Below, in pieces: positions 1-5,784 of a stretch of DNA of 8,272 nucleotides; the stretch's first letter is position 1; the number at the start of each line of letters is the position of its first letter. The DNA is taken from NCBI GenBank assembly GCA_012269805.1, contig JAAXJP010000380.1, positions 1-8,272 on the forward strand, in the 5' to 3' direction. A model generated the notes under the pieces. The model did not search any database. It was not told the DNA's origin and saw only the letters and a program-made list of their open reading frames with translations. Both the position numbers and the translations under genes were made by a program. The DNA comes from Rubrivirga sp. GTDB lineage: Bacteria; Bacteroidota; Rhodothermia; Rhodothermales; Rubricoccaceae.

Positions 1-17
1 GGCGGGCGGGGCCGCGC

Positions 18-1466
18 CTACGAGCCGCCGCCGGCGGCATCGAGCGTGATGACGGTCCGGTTCTCGGGGCGGAGCCACTCGCGGGCGGTCCGCCGGATGA
101 GCCCCGGCGTCACGCGCTCAAAGCGCTCGACGAGCGTGTTGATCCGAGCCGGGTCGTCGTCGAAGAGCGCGAACGACGCGAGGAGGTCGGCCCGGCCGAA
201 GCCGAACGTCCCGCCGATCGTGTCGTAGAGGTCGCTCCGGAGCTTGACCTTGGCCCGCTCCAGGACGTCCGGCGCGACGCCCTCCTCGCGGAGCTGCTCG
301 ATCTCGGCGTCGATGAGCGCGAGCGCCGAGTCGGGCTCCGTCTCCGGGTCGTGGATAAACCACCCGGACCAGAGCATCGGCCCGTTGTAGTTGTACATGT
401 TGCCGAGCGGCCAGTTGATCCCGCCGCTCACGTCTGCCGTCACGCCGTTCTCGGTGACGAGCGACTGGTGGAGGCGGCTGTCGTCGCCCTCGAGGAGGAT
501 CTGCTGGATGAGCCCCATCGCGAAGTACGCCTCCGAGTTGCGCGGCGGCATGTGGTAGGCGAAGGCGAGGGCCGGTCGGGTCGCGAGCGAGTCGACCTTG
601 GTGGCCCGCTTCTCCTCGGTCTGCGGCGGCTCGCGGAGGTCCGGGATGGGCGGCACGTCGGCCCGCTCGATCCCGCCGAAGTACTCCTCGATCCACGCCA
701 TCGTCTGGTCCGGGTCCACGTCGCCGACGACGACCACGACGGCGTTGTTCGGCGCGTAGTACGTGTCGAAAAAGGCCTGGACGTCCTCGAGCGTGGCGGC
801 CTCGAGGTCGCTCAACTCGCCGTAGAAGTTGTGGGCGTTGTACCAGTTCTCGTTGGCCTCCTGGGGGAGGTCGAGCCAGGGGAACCCGCCGTACGGCTGG
901 TTGATGACGTTGACGCGGACCTCGTTGGCGACGACCCCCTGCTGGTTCTCGAGGTTCTCCTGGGTGACCTGGAGCCCGCGCATCCGGTCGGCCTCGGCCC
1001 ACAGCATCGTCTCGAGCGTGTTGGCGGGGACGATCTCGAAGTAGTTCGTGAAGTCGAACCGCGTCGAGCCGTTGAGGACGCCGCCGTTGCGCTGGACGAG
1101 CCCGATGAACTCGTTCTTGCCGAGGTGCTCCGAGCCCTGGAACATCATGTGCTCGAAGAGATGAGCGAAGCCCGTCCGGTCGCGGGGCTCGATCCGGAAC
1201 CCGATGTTGTAGTAGACCGCGACGACGGCCGTCGGCGCCGAGTGGTCCTCGGAGATGACGACCTTGAGCCCGTTCGCGAGCGTGTCGTAAACGACCGGGA
1301 CGGAGAACGCCTCGGGCTCGGCCTCGGCCAGCTCGGCCTCGGTGAGCGGGTCGAACGTGGGCTCGGTGGAGGCCGGGGCCTCGGGGGCCTGGAGGACCTC
1401 GGTGCCGCCCGAACAGCCGGCGGCGACGAAGAGGGCGGCGATGGCCGCGAGAGGAGCGAGGCGCAT
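18..1466 (-). CDS. M16-family zinc metallopeptidase, probable envelope lipoprotein
   Basis: The 482-aa product carries the inverted zinc-protease motif HLFEH at residues 102-106 (H102 and H106 zinc ligands, E105 catalytic) and a candidate third ligand E182 in VVANEV, 75 residues further on, as expected for M16 (HxxEH-x74-76-E). The M16 N-terminal domain spans about 60-205, including GGVLNGSTRFDFTNYFE, and the M16 C-terminal domain about 225-410. This is a single half-molecule, like mitochondrial-processing-peptidase or PqqL-type subunits, which act in pairs. The N-terminus is a signal peptide ending VAAGC, a lipobox with Ala instead of Leu at -3, so lipidation at C18 is likely but not certain. 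An acidic, Pro-rich linker follows (about 22-55). The ATG is chosen because it begins this signal peptide. No Shine-Dalgarno is visible. Expected role is degradation of peptides in the periplasm or at the membrane. A partner subunit could lie beyond the left edge. The family call is firm; substrate and exact location are inferred. Confidence 0.95.
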   Translation of the reverse strand: MRLAPLAAIAALFVAAGCSGGTEVLQAPEAPASTEPTFDPLTEAELAEAEPEAFSVPVVYDTLANGLKVVISEDHSAPTAVVAVYYNIGFRIEPRDRTGFAHLFEHMMFQGSEHLGKNEFIGLVQRNGGVLNGSTRFDFTNYFEIVPANTLETMLWAEADRMRGLQVTQENLENQQGVVANEVRVNVINQPYGGFPWLDLPQEANENWYNAHNFYGELSDLEAATLEDVQAFFDTYYAPNNAVVVVVGDVDPDQTMAWIEEYFGGIERADVPPIPDLREPPQTEEKRATKVDSLATRPALAFAYHMPPRNSEAYFAMGLIQQILLEGDDSRLHQSLVTENGVTADVSGGINWPLGNMYNYNGPMLWSGWFIHDPETEPDSALALIDAEIEQLREEGVAPDVLERAKVKLRSDLYDTIGGTFGFGRADLLASFALFDDDPARINTLVERFERVTPGLIRRTAREWLRPENRTVITLDAAGGGS

Positions 1467-1633
1467 GCGAGAGAGTCAGATGAGCGGGAGGAACGAGGTC
1501 CAATGTCTCACTCGCATCCAGGGTCCGCCGCTTGGCCCGGTCCGCCAGTCCACGCGACCCGAGGGGTGCCGATTTGTGGGATATCCGCCCTGAGGTTTAC
1601 CCTGTCGGCCACGTCCTGCTCACACCGACGTCC
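1467..1633. other. Divergent intergenic region between the M16 gene and the 99-aa gene
   Basis: These 167 bp separate two divergently transcribed genes. On the plus strand there is a promoter-like pair (TTTG at 1573, TACCCTGT at 1598), listed separately. On the minus strand almost no TA dinucleotide occurs in the first 95 bp ahead of the peptidase start, so no comparable box could be placed for that gene. No RNA gene or repeat was recognised. Confidence 0.5.
1573..1605 (+). promoter_or_regulatory. Candidate promoter of the 99-aa gene (TTTG ... TACCCTGT)
   Basis: TTTG at 1573-1576 and TACCCTGT at 1598-1605 are separated by 21 nt, and the second box lies 36 nt ahead of the ATG at 1634. This resembles the Bacteroidota arrangement of a -33 TTTG and a -7 TAnnTTTG. 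It is the only candidate in this window that also has a -33-like element. The assignment is inferred from pattern and spacing. Confidence 0.4.
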
Positions 1634-1933
1634 ATGGCCAGCCTCCACATCGTCTCCCAGTCCGAGTTCGCCCGCGAACTCCGCACCGTCGGCCACTTCG
1701 ACCTTGGCGAGCAGTCGCGGCTCTACGCCGTCGCCCGGCAGTGCGCCCAGGCGATGGGCTCGGCGACGAGCGGCTCGAACGCCACGACCGGGGGCGGGCG
1801 GATCTCCATCTTCGGCGTCGGCGCGATCCCGTGGTACGTGGTCCGGTTCCTGGCCGGCGCCGTCCGCGGGAAGGCCGAGGTGGCCGGGTCCACGTCGGCC
1901 GTCAAGGACGGGTTGGAAGACCTGCTCCGCTGA
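1634..1933 (+). CDS. Hypothetical protein, 99 aa
   Basis: I do not recognise this family. The reading frame shows the strong G/C third-position bias of the surrounding genes from the ATG onward, ends in TGA, and is followed 12 bp later by a strong hairpin, so it looks genuinely coding. The N-terminal half (about 1-42) is probably helical (FARELRTVGHFDLGEQSRLY, then a Cys/Gln/Ala-rich helix). A Ser/Gly/Thr-rich linker follows (43-54), then a moderately hydrophobic stretch ISIFGVGAIPWYVVRFLAGAV (about 57-77) that could be one membrane segment or a buried core, and a short polar tail ending KDGLEDLLR. No signal peptide and no catalytic motif are seen. The frame stays open upstream to 1532, but that part has poor codon bias and overlaps the promoter-like region, so the internal ATG is preferred. 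It appears monocistronic. Confidence 0.75.
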   Translation: MASLHIVSQSEFARELRTVGHFDLGEQSRLYAVARQCAQAMGSATSGSNATTGGGRISIFGVGAIPWYVVRFLAGAVRGKAEVAGSTSAVKDGLEDLLR

Positions 1934-1945
1934 CCGGCGCCCCGC

Positions 1946-1965
1946 CCGCCTCGATGCCGAGGCGG
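1946..1965 (+). terminator. Hairpin after the 99-aa gene
   Basis: A perfect 8-bp inverted repeat (CCGCCTCG, loop ATGC, CGAGGCGG) begins 12 bp after the stop of the 99-aa gene. There is no T-tract, so it is a terminator-like stem-loop and not a textbook intrinsic terminator. Its place between convergent genes supports the role. Confidence 0.5.
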
Positions 1966-1976
1966 ACCGACACGCG

Positions 1977-2007
1977 TCCGCCCCGCCGGGGATGCCGACG
2001 GGGCGGA
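1977..2007 (-). terminator. Hairpin downstream of tRNA-Cys
   Basis: A perfect 9-bp inverted repeat (TCCGCCCCG / CGGGGCGGA) with a 13-nt loop lies 5 nt beyond the 3' end of the minus-strand tRNA-Cys. It is probably a transcription stop or a 3'-processing barrier for that tRNA. It lacks a T-tract, so the function is inferred from position and stem strength. Confidence 0.5.
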
Positions 2008-2012
2008 GTCGG

Positions 2013-2083
2013 AGGTGCCGACCGGATTTGAACCGGTGTACCAGGTTTTGCAGACCTGTGCCTAACCCCTCGGCCACGGCACC
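2013..2083 (-). tRNA. tRNA-Cys (anticodon GCA)
   Basis: A complete 71-nt cloverleaf. The acceptor stem is GGTGCCG/CGGCACC (7 bp) and the D arm is GCC/GGC with loop GAGGGGTTA. The anticodon stem is CAGGT/ACCTG around loop CTGCAAA, giving anticodon GCA. The variable loop has 4 nt, and the T arm is ACCGG/CCGGT with loop TTCAAAT. The discriminator base is U73, the known identity element for cysteinyl-tRNA synthetase. The 3' CCA is not encoded and must be added by the CCA-adding enzyme. A promoter-like box lies 15 nt upstream. Confidence 0.97.
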
Positions 2084-2084
2084 G

Positions 2085-2106
2085 CGCCGCCTAATCTACG
2101 GCGGCG
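2085..2106. repeat. 7-bp inverted repeat enclosing the tRNA-Cys promoter box
   Basis: CGCCGCC (2085-2091) and GGCGGCG (2100-2106) are perfect inverted copies separated by 8 nt. The 8-nt centre holds most of the minus-strand box TAGATTAG. It could be a protein-binding palindrome over the tRNA promoter or a transcript hairpin ending upstream minus-strand transcription. The sequence alone does not decide between these. Confidence 0.5.
2091..2098 (-). promoter_or_regulatory. Candidate -7 box of tRNA-Cys (TAGATTAG)
   Basis: On the minus strand TAGATTAG starts 15 nt before the first base of the mature tRNA. The box ahead of tRNA-Arg (TAGTTTGG) sits at the matching distance of 14 nt, which makes a shared promoter element plausible. 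No -33 element is visible. Confidence 0.5.
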
Positions 2107-2178
2107 TGGGGGCCGCGCTCGTGAGATCCGTGCGCAGGCCGGTGGTGCCGCCGTGGCGGCGTGCGCGGGTCGGCGCCG

Positions 2179-2280
2179 TCAGCCGAGGAGGCCGAACGTG
2201 AGCGCGAGGCAGAGGAGGGCGACGATGAGCGCGATCCGGCCGGGCGTCATCGGCGCGGTCTCGCCTATGTGGGAGTCCAT
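2179..2280 (-). CDS. Possible 33-aa single-pass membrane microprotein
   Basis: An ATG-initiated frame of 33 codons plus TGA encodes a short polar N-terminus (MDSHIGETAPMTPGR) followed by one uninterrupted hydrophobic segment, IALIVALLCLALTFGLLG (residues 16-33). The hydrophobic part uses almost only G/C-ending codons (ATC, CTC, GTC, GCC), like the neighbouring real genes, which argues against chance. A shorter form could start at the internal ATG (residue 11). The likely topology is a short outside or cytosolic head with a single helix in the inner membrane; its function is unknown. No Shine-Dalgarno is present. A TACATTCT box lies 42 nt upstream, and a hairpin ends 1 nt before the start codon. 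It could still be a chance frame, so the confidence is moderate. Confidence 0.5.
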   Translation of the reverse strand: MDSHIGETAPMTPGRIALIVALLCLALTFGLLG

Positions 2281-2285
2281 GGAGA

Positions 2286-2467
2286 CAGGGGCCAGGGGTT
2301 GTCTCAACTGCCGAAGAATGTAGGGCTTGCGCTCTAAAGCTGGGCTGGGGGAAAGCCCGGGCTCCGCCTCGTCGTTCCCAGGTGCTATAGTGCGCGTCTC
2401 CTATGCGAGACGGAGGCGGTCCCTCTACCCTAAAGGGGCGTGCGCCCCGCCGTCCTGGCTGCACCTG
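2286..2467. ncRNA. Candidate structured RNA or structured leader, strand uncertain
   Basis: This stretch lacks codon bias, is less GC-rich than its surroundings, and contains a set of mutually nested inverted repeats. From outside to inside they are CAGG 2286-2289 with CCTG 2464-2467, GCCAGG 2291-2296 with CCTGGC 2454-2459, TAGGG 2321-2325 with CCCTA 2428-2432, GGG 2359-2361 with CCC 2421-2423, CCGCCTC 2364-2370 with GAGGCGG 2413-2419, and CGTCTC 2395-2400 with GAGACG 2407-2412. Together they could form one rod of about 180 nt with an asymmetric internal bubble, an architecture reminiscent of 6S RNA. No sequence signature of 6S, SRP RNA, tmRNA or a known riboswitch was recognised. On the minus strand it would lie in the leader of the 33-aa frame; on the plus strand it would be a free-standing RNA ahead of the 24-aa frame. 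Confidence 0.3.
2435..2448 (+). terminator. GC-rich stem-loop GGGGCG/CGCCCC
   Basis: A compact self-complementary block of 5-6 bp follows the structured region. It could end a plus-strand RNA from this region. There is no T-tract, and it is only one of several GC-rich hairpins here. Confidence 0.25.
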
Positions 2468-2504
2468 CCGGGCCTGCCGCCCCGGGTTTCTCGACCTCCC
2501 GCCC

Positions 2505-2579
2505 GTGCTCGACCTCGCTCTCGGCATCGTCCTCGTCGGGCTCGTCGCCTCCTTCTTCCTGATCCGGTCGCACCGGTAG
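2505..2579 (+). CDS. Possible 24-aa single-pass membrane microprotein
   Basis: A GTG-initiated frame ending in TAG encodes about 24 residues, most of them one hydrophobic helix: LDLALGIVLVGLVASFFLI (residues 2-20), then the basic tail RSHR, which suggests a cytosolic C-terminus. Nearly every codon ends in G or C. The same frame stays open upstream to an ATG at 2403 (58 aa in total), but that extension is Arg/Cys/Gly/Pro-rich with poor codon bias and runs through the structured region, so the short form is preferred. Size and shape recall accessory subunits such as KdpF or CcoQ, but no such partner genes are nearby and no assignment is made. No Shine-Dalgarno or clear promoter was found. Confidence 0.42.
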   Translation: MLDLALGIVLVGLVASFFLIRSHR

Positions 2580-2639
2580 CGGGCCTTTGCCGGCTCCCGT
2601 GCCCGCGCGCGGGGTCTCCGATACGGTACCACGGCGGGC

Positions 2640-2879
2640 TCAGACGAGGTCGAGGGACTCGGCGGCGACGGCTTCGTACACGGCGGCGACGTCGGGCCGA
2701 CCGGCGCTCTGGGCGAGGACCGAGAGCTCGGCCAGTCGGTCCACGGCGCGGAGCACGCCCTCGCGGCGGGAGCCGCCGGAGGCCGCGACGACGGCGCCGA
2801 CGAGTTCGACGATGGCGCCGGCGAACCCGGCCGCCGTGGCGGGGTCGCAATCGACGAGGTCGCGGTCGGAAAAGTCCAT
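2640..2879 (-). CDS. Hypothetical small acidic helical protein, 79 aa
   Basis: I do not recognise this family. The protein starts [13 protein letters not shown] and then appears as three amphipathic or hydrophobic helices: an Ala/Gly/Val-rich one (about 15-36), [20 protein letters not shown] (about 38-57), and [17 protein letters not shown] at the C-terminus. It has no signal peptide, metal motif or DNA-binding motif. The frame is open further upstream to 2978, but that extension would run into the tRNA-Arg gene, and its residues look like untranslated sequence. The ATG at 2879 is therefore chosen. It has GGAG 5 nt upstream, one of few Shine-Dalgarno-like sequences in the window, and a TACGCTGC box 29 nt upstream. 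Codon bias matches the neighbours. Confidence 0.65.
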   Translation of the reverse strand: MDFSDRDLVDCDPATAAGFAGAIVELVGAVVAASGGSRREGVLRAVDRLAELSVLAQSAGRPDVAAVYEAVAAESLDLV

Positions 2880-2900
2880 GGCGCTCCGAGTGGGGAGCCG

Positions 2901-2908
2901 GCAGCGTA
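2901..2908 (-). promoter_or_regulatory. Candidate promoter box of the 79-aa gene (TACGCTGC)
   Basis: TACGCTGC on the minus strand starts 29 nt ahead of the ATG at 2879. That is the same distance as the TAGCTTGT box ahead of the Omp85 gene. It lies in the 68-bp gap after tRNA-Arg, so the 79-aa gene may be transcribed independently of the tRNA. Confidence 0.35.
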
Positions 2909-2947
2909 CCGCCGCAGGCTGCCACCCCTCCGTCAGCCGGTCGTCGG

Positions 2948-3021
2948 CACCCCGGCCAGGACTCGAACCTGGACTCAACGGCTTAGAAGGCCGTCGCTTT
3001 ATCCAATTAAGCTACCGGGGC
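2948..3021 (-). tRNA. tRNA-Arg (anticodon UCU)
   Basis: A complete 74-nt cloverleaf. The acceptor is GCCCCGG/CCGGGGT, with positions 1-72 forming a G·U wobble. The D arm is GCTT/AAGC with loop AATTGGATA. The anticodon stem is ACGGC/GCCGT around loop CTTCTAA, giving anticodon UCU, which reads AGA/AGG. The variable loop is TGAGT, and the T arm is CCAGG/CCTGG with loop TTCGAGT. The discriminator is G73, acceptable for tRNA-Arg. CCA is not encoded. AGA/AGG codons are rare in this GC-rich coding style, so this is probably a low-usage isoacceptor. Confidence 0.96.
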
Positions 3022-3027
3022 GGGCCC

Positions 3028-3035
3028 CCAAACTA
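3028..3035 (-). promoter_or_regulatory. Candidate -7 box of tRNA-Arg (TAGTTTGG)
   Basis: On the minus strand TAGTTTGG starts 14 nt before the mature tRNA 5' end. It fits the TAGNTTG pattern also found ahead of clpX and the Omp85 gene. The spacing places the transcription start at or just before the tRNA 5' end. Confidence 0.55.
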
Positions 3036-3037
3036 GC

Positions 3038-3081
3038 CCGTCGGCGGCCCGCCCGGCCCGCCTCGCTGGGCCCGCCGACGG
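3038..3081. repeat. 10-bp perfect inverted repeat in the tRNA-Arg/clpX divergent region
   Basis: CCGTCGGCGG (3038-3047) and CCGCCGACGG (3072-3081) are perfect inverted copies separated by 24 nt. The stem can extend by three more pairs past a one-base bulge (CCC 3048-3050 with GGG 3068-3070). It starts 2 bp beyond the tRNA-Arg box and lies between two divergent promoters, so a terminator role is unlikely. A binding site or a structural element is possible. Confidence 0.5.
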
Positions 3082-3144
3082 AGTCCGTCGTAGGGGCATC
3101 GCGGACAATCGGTCGAAGAGGCCGGGCGTCCCCGCCAGTGGCCC

Positions 3145-3152
3145 TAGATTGC
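3145..3152 (+). promoter_or_regulatory. Candidate -7 box of clpX (TAGATTGC)
   Basis: TAGATTGC begins 32 nt before the preferred clpX ATG. It overlaps the longer alternative open frame that starts at GTG 3138, which is a further reason to prefer the ATG at 3177. No -33 TTTG is visible upstream. Confidence 0.45.
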
Positions 3153-3176
3153 CGCCTCGCTTCCACCCGCGCGCCC

Positions 3177-4433
<1,257 letters not shown>

Positions 4434-4451
<18 letters not shown>

Positions 4452-4475
4452 CCAGCGCAAGGCGTCGGCGTAGCC
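4434..4475 (+). repeat. 20-bp tandem direct repeat across the clpX stop codon
   Basis: The 20-bp unit CGCAAGGCGTCGGCGTAGCC occurs at 4434-4453 and again at 4456-4475, identical in both copies and separated by 2 bp (period 22). The first copy encodes the last residues of ClpX and its TAG stop; the second is shifted by one frame and non-coding. It looks like a small tandem duplication of the gene's end. Confidence 0.9.
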
Positions 4476-4486
4476 CGCAGGAGGCG

Positions 4487-4509
4487 CCCGGCGTCGCCTC
4501 GGCGCCGGG
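4487..4509 (+). terminator. Hairpin downstream of clpX
   Basis: CCCGGCG (4487-4493) pairs perfectly with CGCCGGG (4503-4509) across a 9-nt loop, 35 bp after the clpX stop. It is GC-rich and lacks a T-tract. It probably ends or stabilises the clpX transcript before yihY. Confidence 0.4.
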
Positions 4510-4603
4510 GCCGACGGGGCCGGGCGTAGGCGGACGCGGCCTGAGTGGGGCGTGGGGCGGTCCCTGTGGACCCCCGGGGACGGGCCATCGTACTCTCCGT
4601 CCG

Positions 4604-5737
4604 ATGCTCCGCACGGCTGCTTACCACGCGAAACAGGCCCTGACGGTCCCCCAGTACTATGGCCGGGGCCTGCTCAAGGTGTTCACCACGGACCCCGTGT
4701 TCCTGTGGGCGCAGGCCATCGCGTTCAAGACGCTCGTCACGCTCCTCCCGCTGATCCTGCTCGCGGTCGGCATCTTCGGCCAGGTGCTCCGGCAGGAGGA
4801 CGCGTTCACGACCGTGTCCCAGTTCCTCCGCGGGTTCCTCCCGCCGGCGCAGAGCGACGGCCTCGTCGACCTCGTGTTCCAGCTCCAGGAGGCGTCGGGG
4901 GCCATCACGACGTTCGGTGCCCTCTTCTTTATCGCGACCGTCATCACGATGTTCGCGACGCTCCGCTACGTGGTCGGCGCGGCGATGGGGGAGAGCCGGC
5001 ACCAGATGCGCTCGATCCTCGGCGGCTACGTCTTCGACCTCCGGATGGTGGCCCAGGTCGGGAGCCTGTTCTTGCTCTCGTTCGGGATCACGACGGCCGC
5101 CCGGTTCCTCAGCGCGCGGAGCGGCGAACTGGCGGCCCGCGTCGGGCTCGACCCCGGGTTCGTGGGGACGGCCACGGGCGGGCTGCTCCAGACCGTCACG
5201 TTCCTCGTCCCCTACCTCCTGACGGTCGGGATGATGGCCCAGCTCTACTTTTTCGTGCCCCGGCCGAAGCCGCCGAAGCGGAGCGCGCTCGCGGGCGCGG
5301 CCGCGGCGGCCATCCTGTTCGAGCTGGCCAAGAACGGGTTCACCTACTACGCCACCTACGTCGCCGACTTCGACCGGTACGCCGATTCGGGCGAGGGCCT
5401 CGGCGGGCTCGGCGGGGCGTTCGGGCTGATCTTGGCGTTCGTGTTCTGGGTCTACCTCTCCGGCCTGATCTTGGTGGCCGGCGCCGTCGTGGCCGCGCTC
5501 CACGAGCGCCGCGTGCGGCCGCGGAAGTCGCGGCTTCGGAAGATGTGGGCGCAGAAGGCCGGCGCGTTCCGGAAGCACCGCGAGCGCGGCGAGGCGGAGG
5601 CGGTCGAGGCCGTCCACGAGTCGGTGGGGAATGGGGGCCGGCCGGAACCGTCGGCCGCGCCGGAGGTGTCCGGGGCCGGCGGCGACGCGCTGCCCGACGC
5701 GGCCGCCCGGAGCGGCCCGGTGCCCGCGTCCTCGTGA
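4604..5737 (+). CDS. YihY/virulence-factor BrkB family integral membrane protein
   Basis: The 377-aa polytopic inner-membrane protein has about six hydrophobic segments, near residues 36-62, 100-126, 147-168, 188-217, 226-254 and 268-298. Family signatures are the first-helix pattern AIAFKTLVTLLPLILLAVGIF, the fourth-segment end LYFFVPRPKPP, and the last segment FVFWVYLSGLILVAGAVVAAL. Members were once misnamed ribonuclease BN (rbn); that activity belongs to another protein, and the real function, perhaps transport or envelope maintenance, is unsettled. The final 75 residues form a cytosolic tail, first basic (RRVRPRKSRLRKMW), then Glu/Ala-rich, then a disordered Pro/Ser/Ala end, which is longer than in many members. 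The start is the ATG directly preceding the conserved N-terminus. No Shine-Dalgarno. It lies 152 bp after clpX and 47 bp before the Omp85 gene. Confidence 0.9.
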   Translation: MLRTAAYHAKQALTVPQYYGRGLLKVFTTDPVFLWAQAIAFKTLVTLLPLILLAVGIFGQVLRQEDAFTTVSQFLRGFLPPAQSDGLVDLVFQLQEASGAITTFGALFFIATVITMFATLRYVVGAAMGESRHQMRSILGGYVFDLRMVAQVGSLFLLSFGITTAARFLSARSGELAARVGLDPGFVGTATGGLLQTVTFLVPYLLTVGMMAQLYFFVPRPKPPKRSALAGAAAAAILFELAKNGFTYYATYVADFDRYADSGEGLGGLGGAFGLILAFVFWVYLSGLILVAGAVVAALHERRVRPRKSRLRKMWAQKAGAFRKHRERGEAEAVEAVHESVGNGGRPEPSAAPEVSGAGGDALPDAAARSGPVPASS

Positions 5738-5755
5738 GCCGATCCTGGCGGTCGG

Positions 5756-5763
5756 TAGCTTGT
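5756..5763 (+). promoter_or_regulatory. Candidate -7 box of the Omp85 gene (TAGCTTGT)
   Basis: TAGCTTGT lies in the 47-bp gap after yihY and starts 29 nt before the preferred GTG start. It fits the TAGNTTG pattern seen ahead of clpX and tRNA-Arg. If real, the barrel gene has its own promoter and is not only co-transcribed with yihY. Confidence 0.45.
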
Positions 5764-5784
5764 CCGCGTCCCCTCCGCCCCCGC

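Noticed and set aside
351..2201. 616-codon plus-strand frame over the M16 gene and tRNA-Cys
   Set aside because: It is antisense to a clear zinc peptidase, crosses another gene in a second frame and a tRNA, and has a low-complexity composition.
2348..2366. Resemblance to the RNase P RNA motif GAGGAAAGTCCGGGCTCC
   Set aside because: The local match GGGGAAAGCCCGGGCTCC is imperfect, and none of the other conserved RNase P RNA regions occur within the needed 350-400 nt on that strand.
2403..2504. N-terminal extension giving a 58-aa form of the 24-aa microprotein
   Set aside because: Codon use changes abruptly at 2505; the extension is Arg/Cys/Gly/Pro-rich and runs through the inverted repeats.
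2602..2613. 12-bp palindrome CCCGCGCGCGGG between convergent small genes
   Set aside because: As a hairpin it has only about 4 bp with a 4-nt loop, and CG-alternating palindromes are expected by chance in this DNA.
2880..2978. Upstream extension of the 79-aa gene to 2978
   Set aside because: It would overlap the tRNA-Arg gene and encodes residues without the coding bias of the rest.
3138..3176. GTG start giving a 437-aa ClpX
   Set aside because: It adds 13 non-conserved residues and overlaps the promoter-like box; ATG 3177 gives the usual 424 aa.
4552..5784. In-frame upstream extension of the Omp85 frame, suggesting a fusion with yihY
   Set aside because: The region up to 5737 is an out-of-frame shadow of yihY, rich in Arg/Pro/Gly; the signal peptide at 5785 marks the true start.
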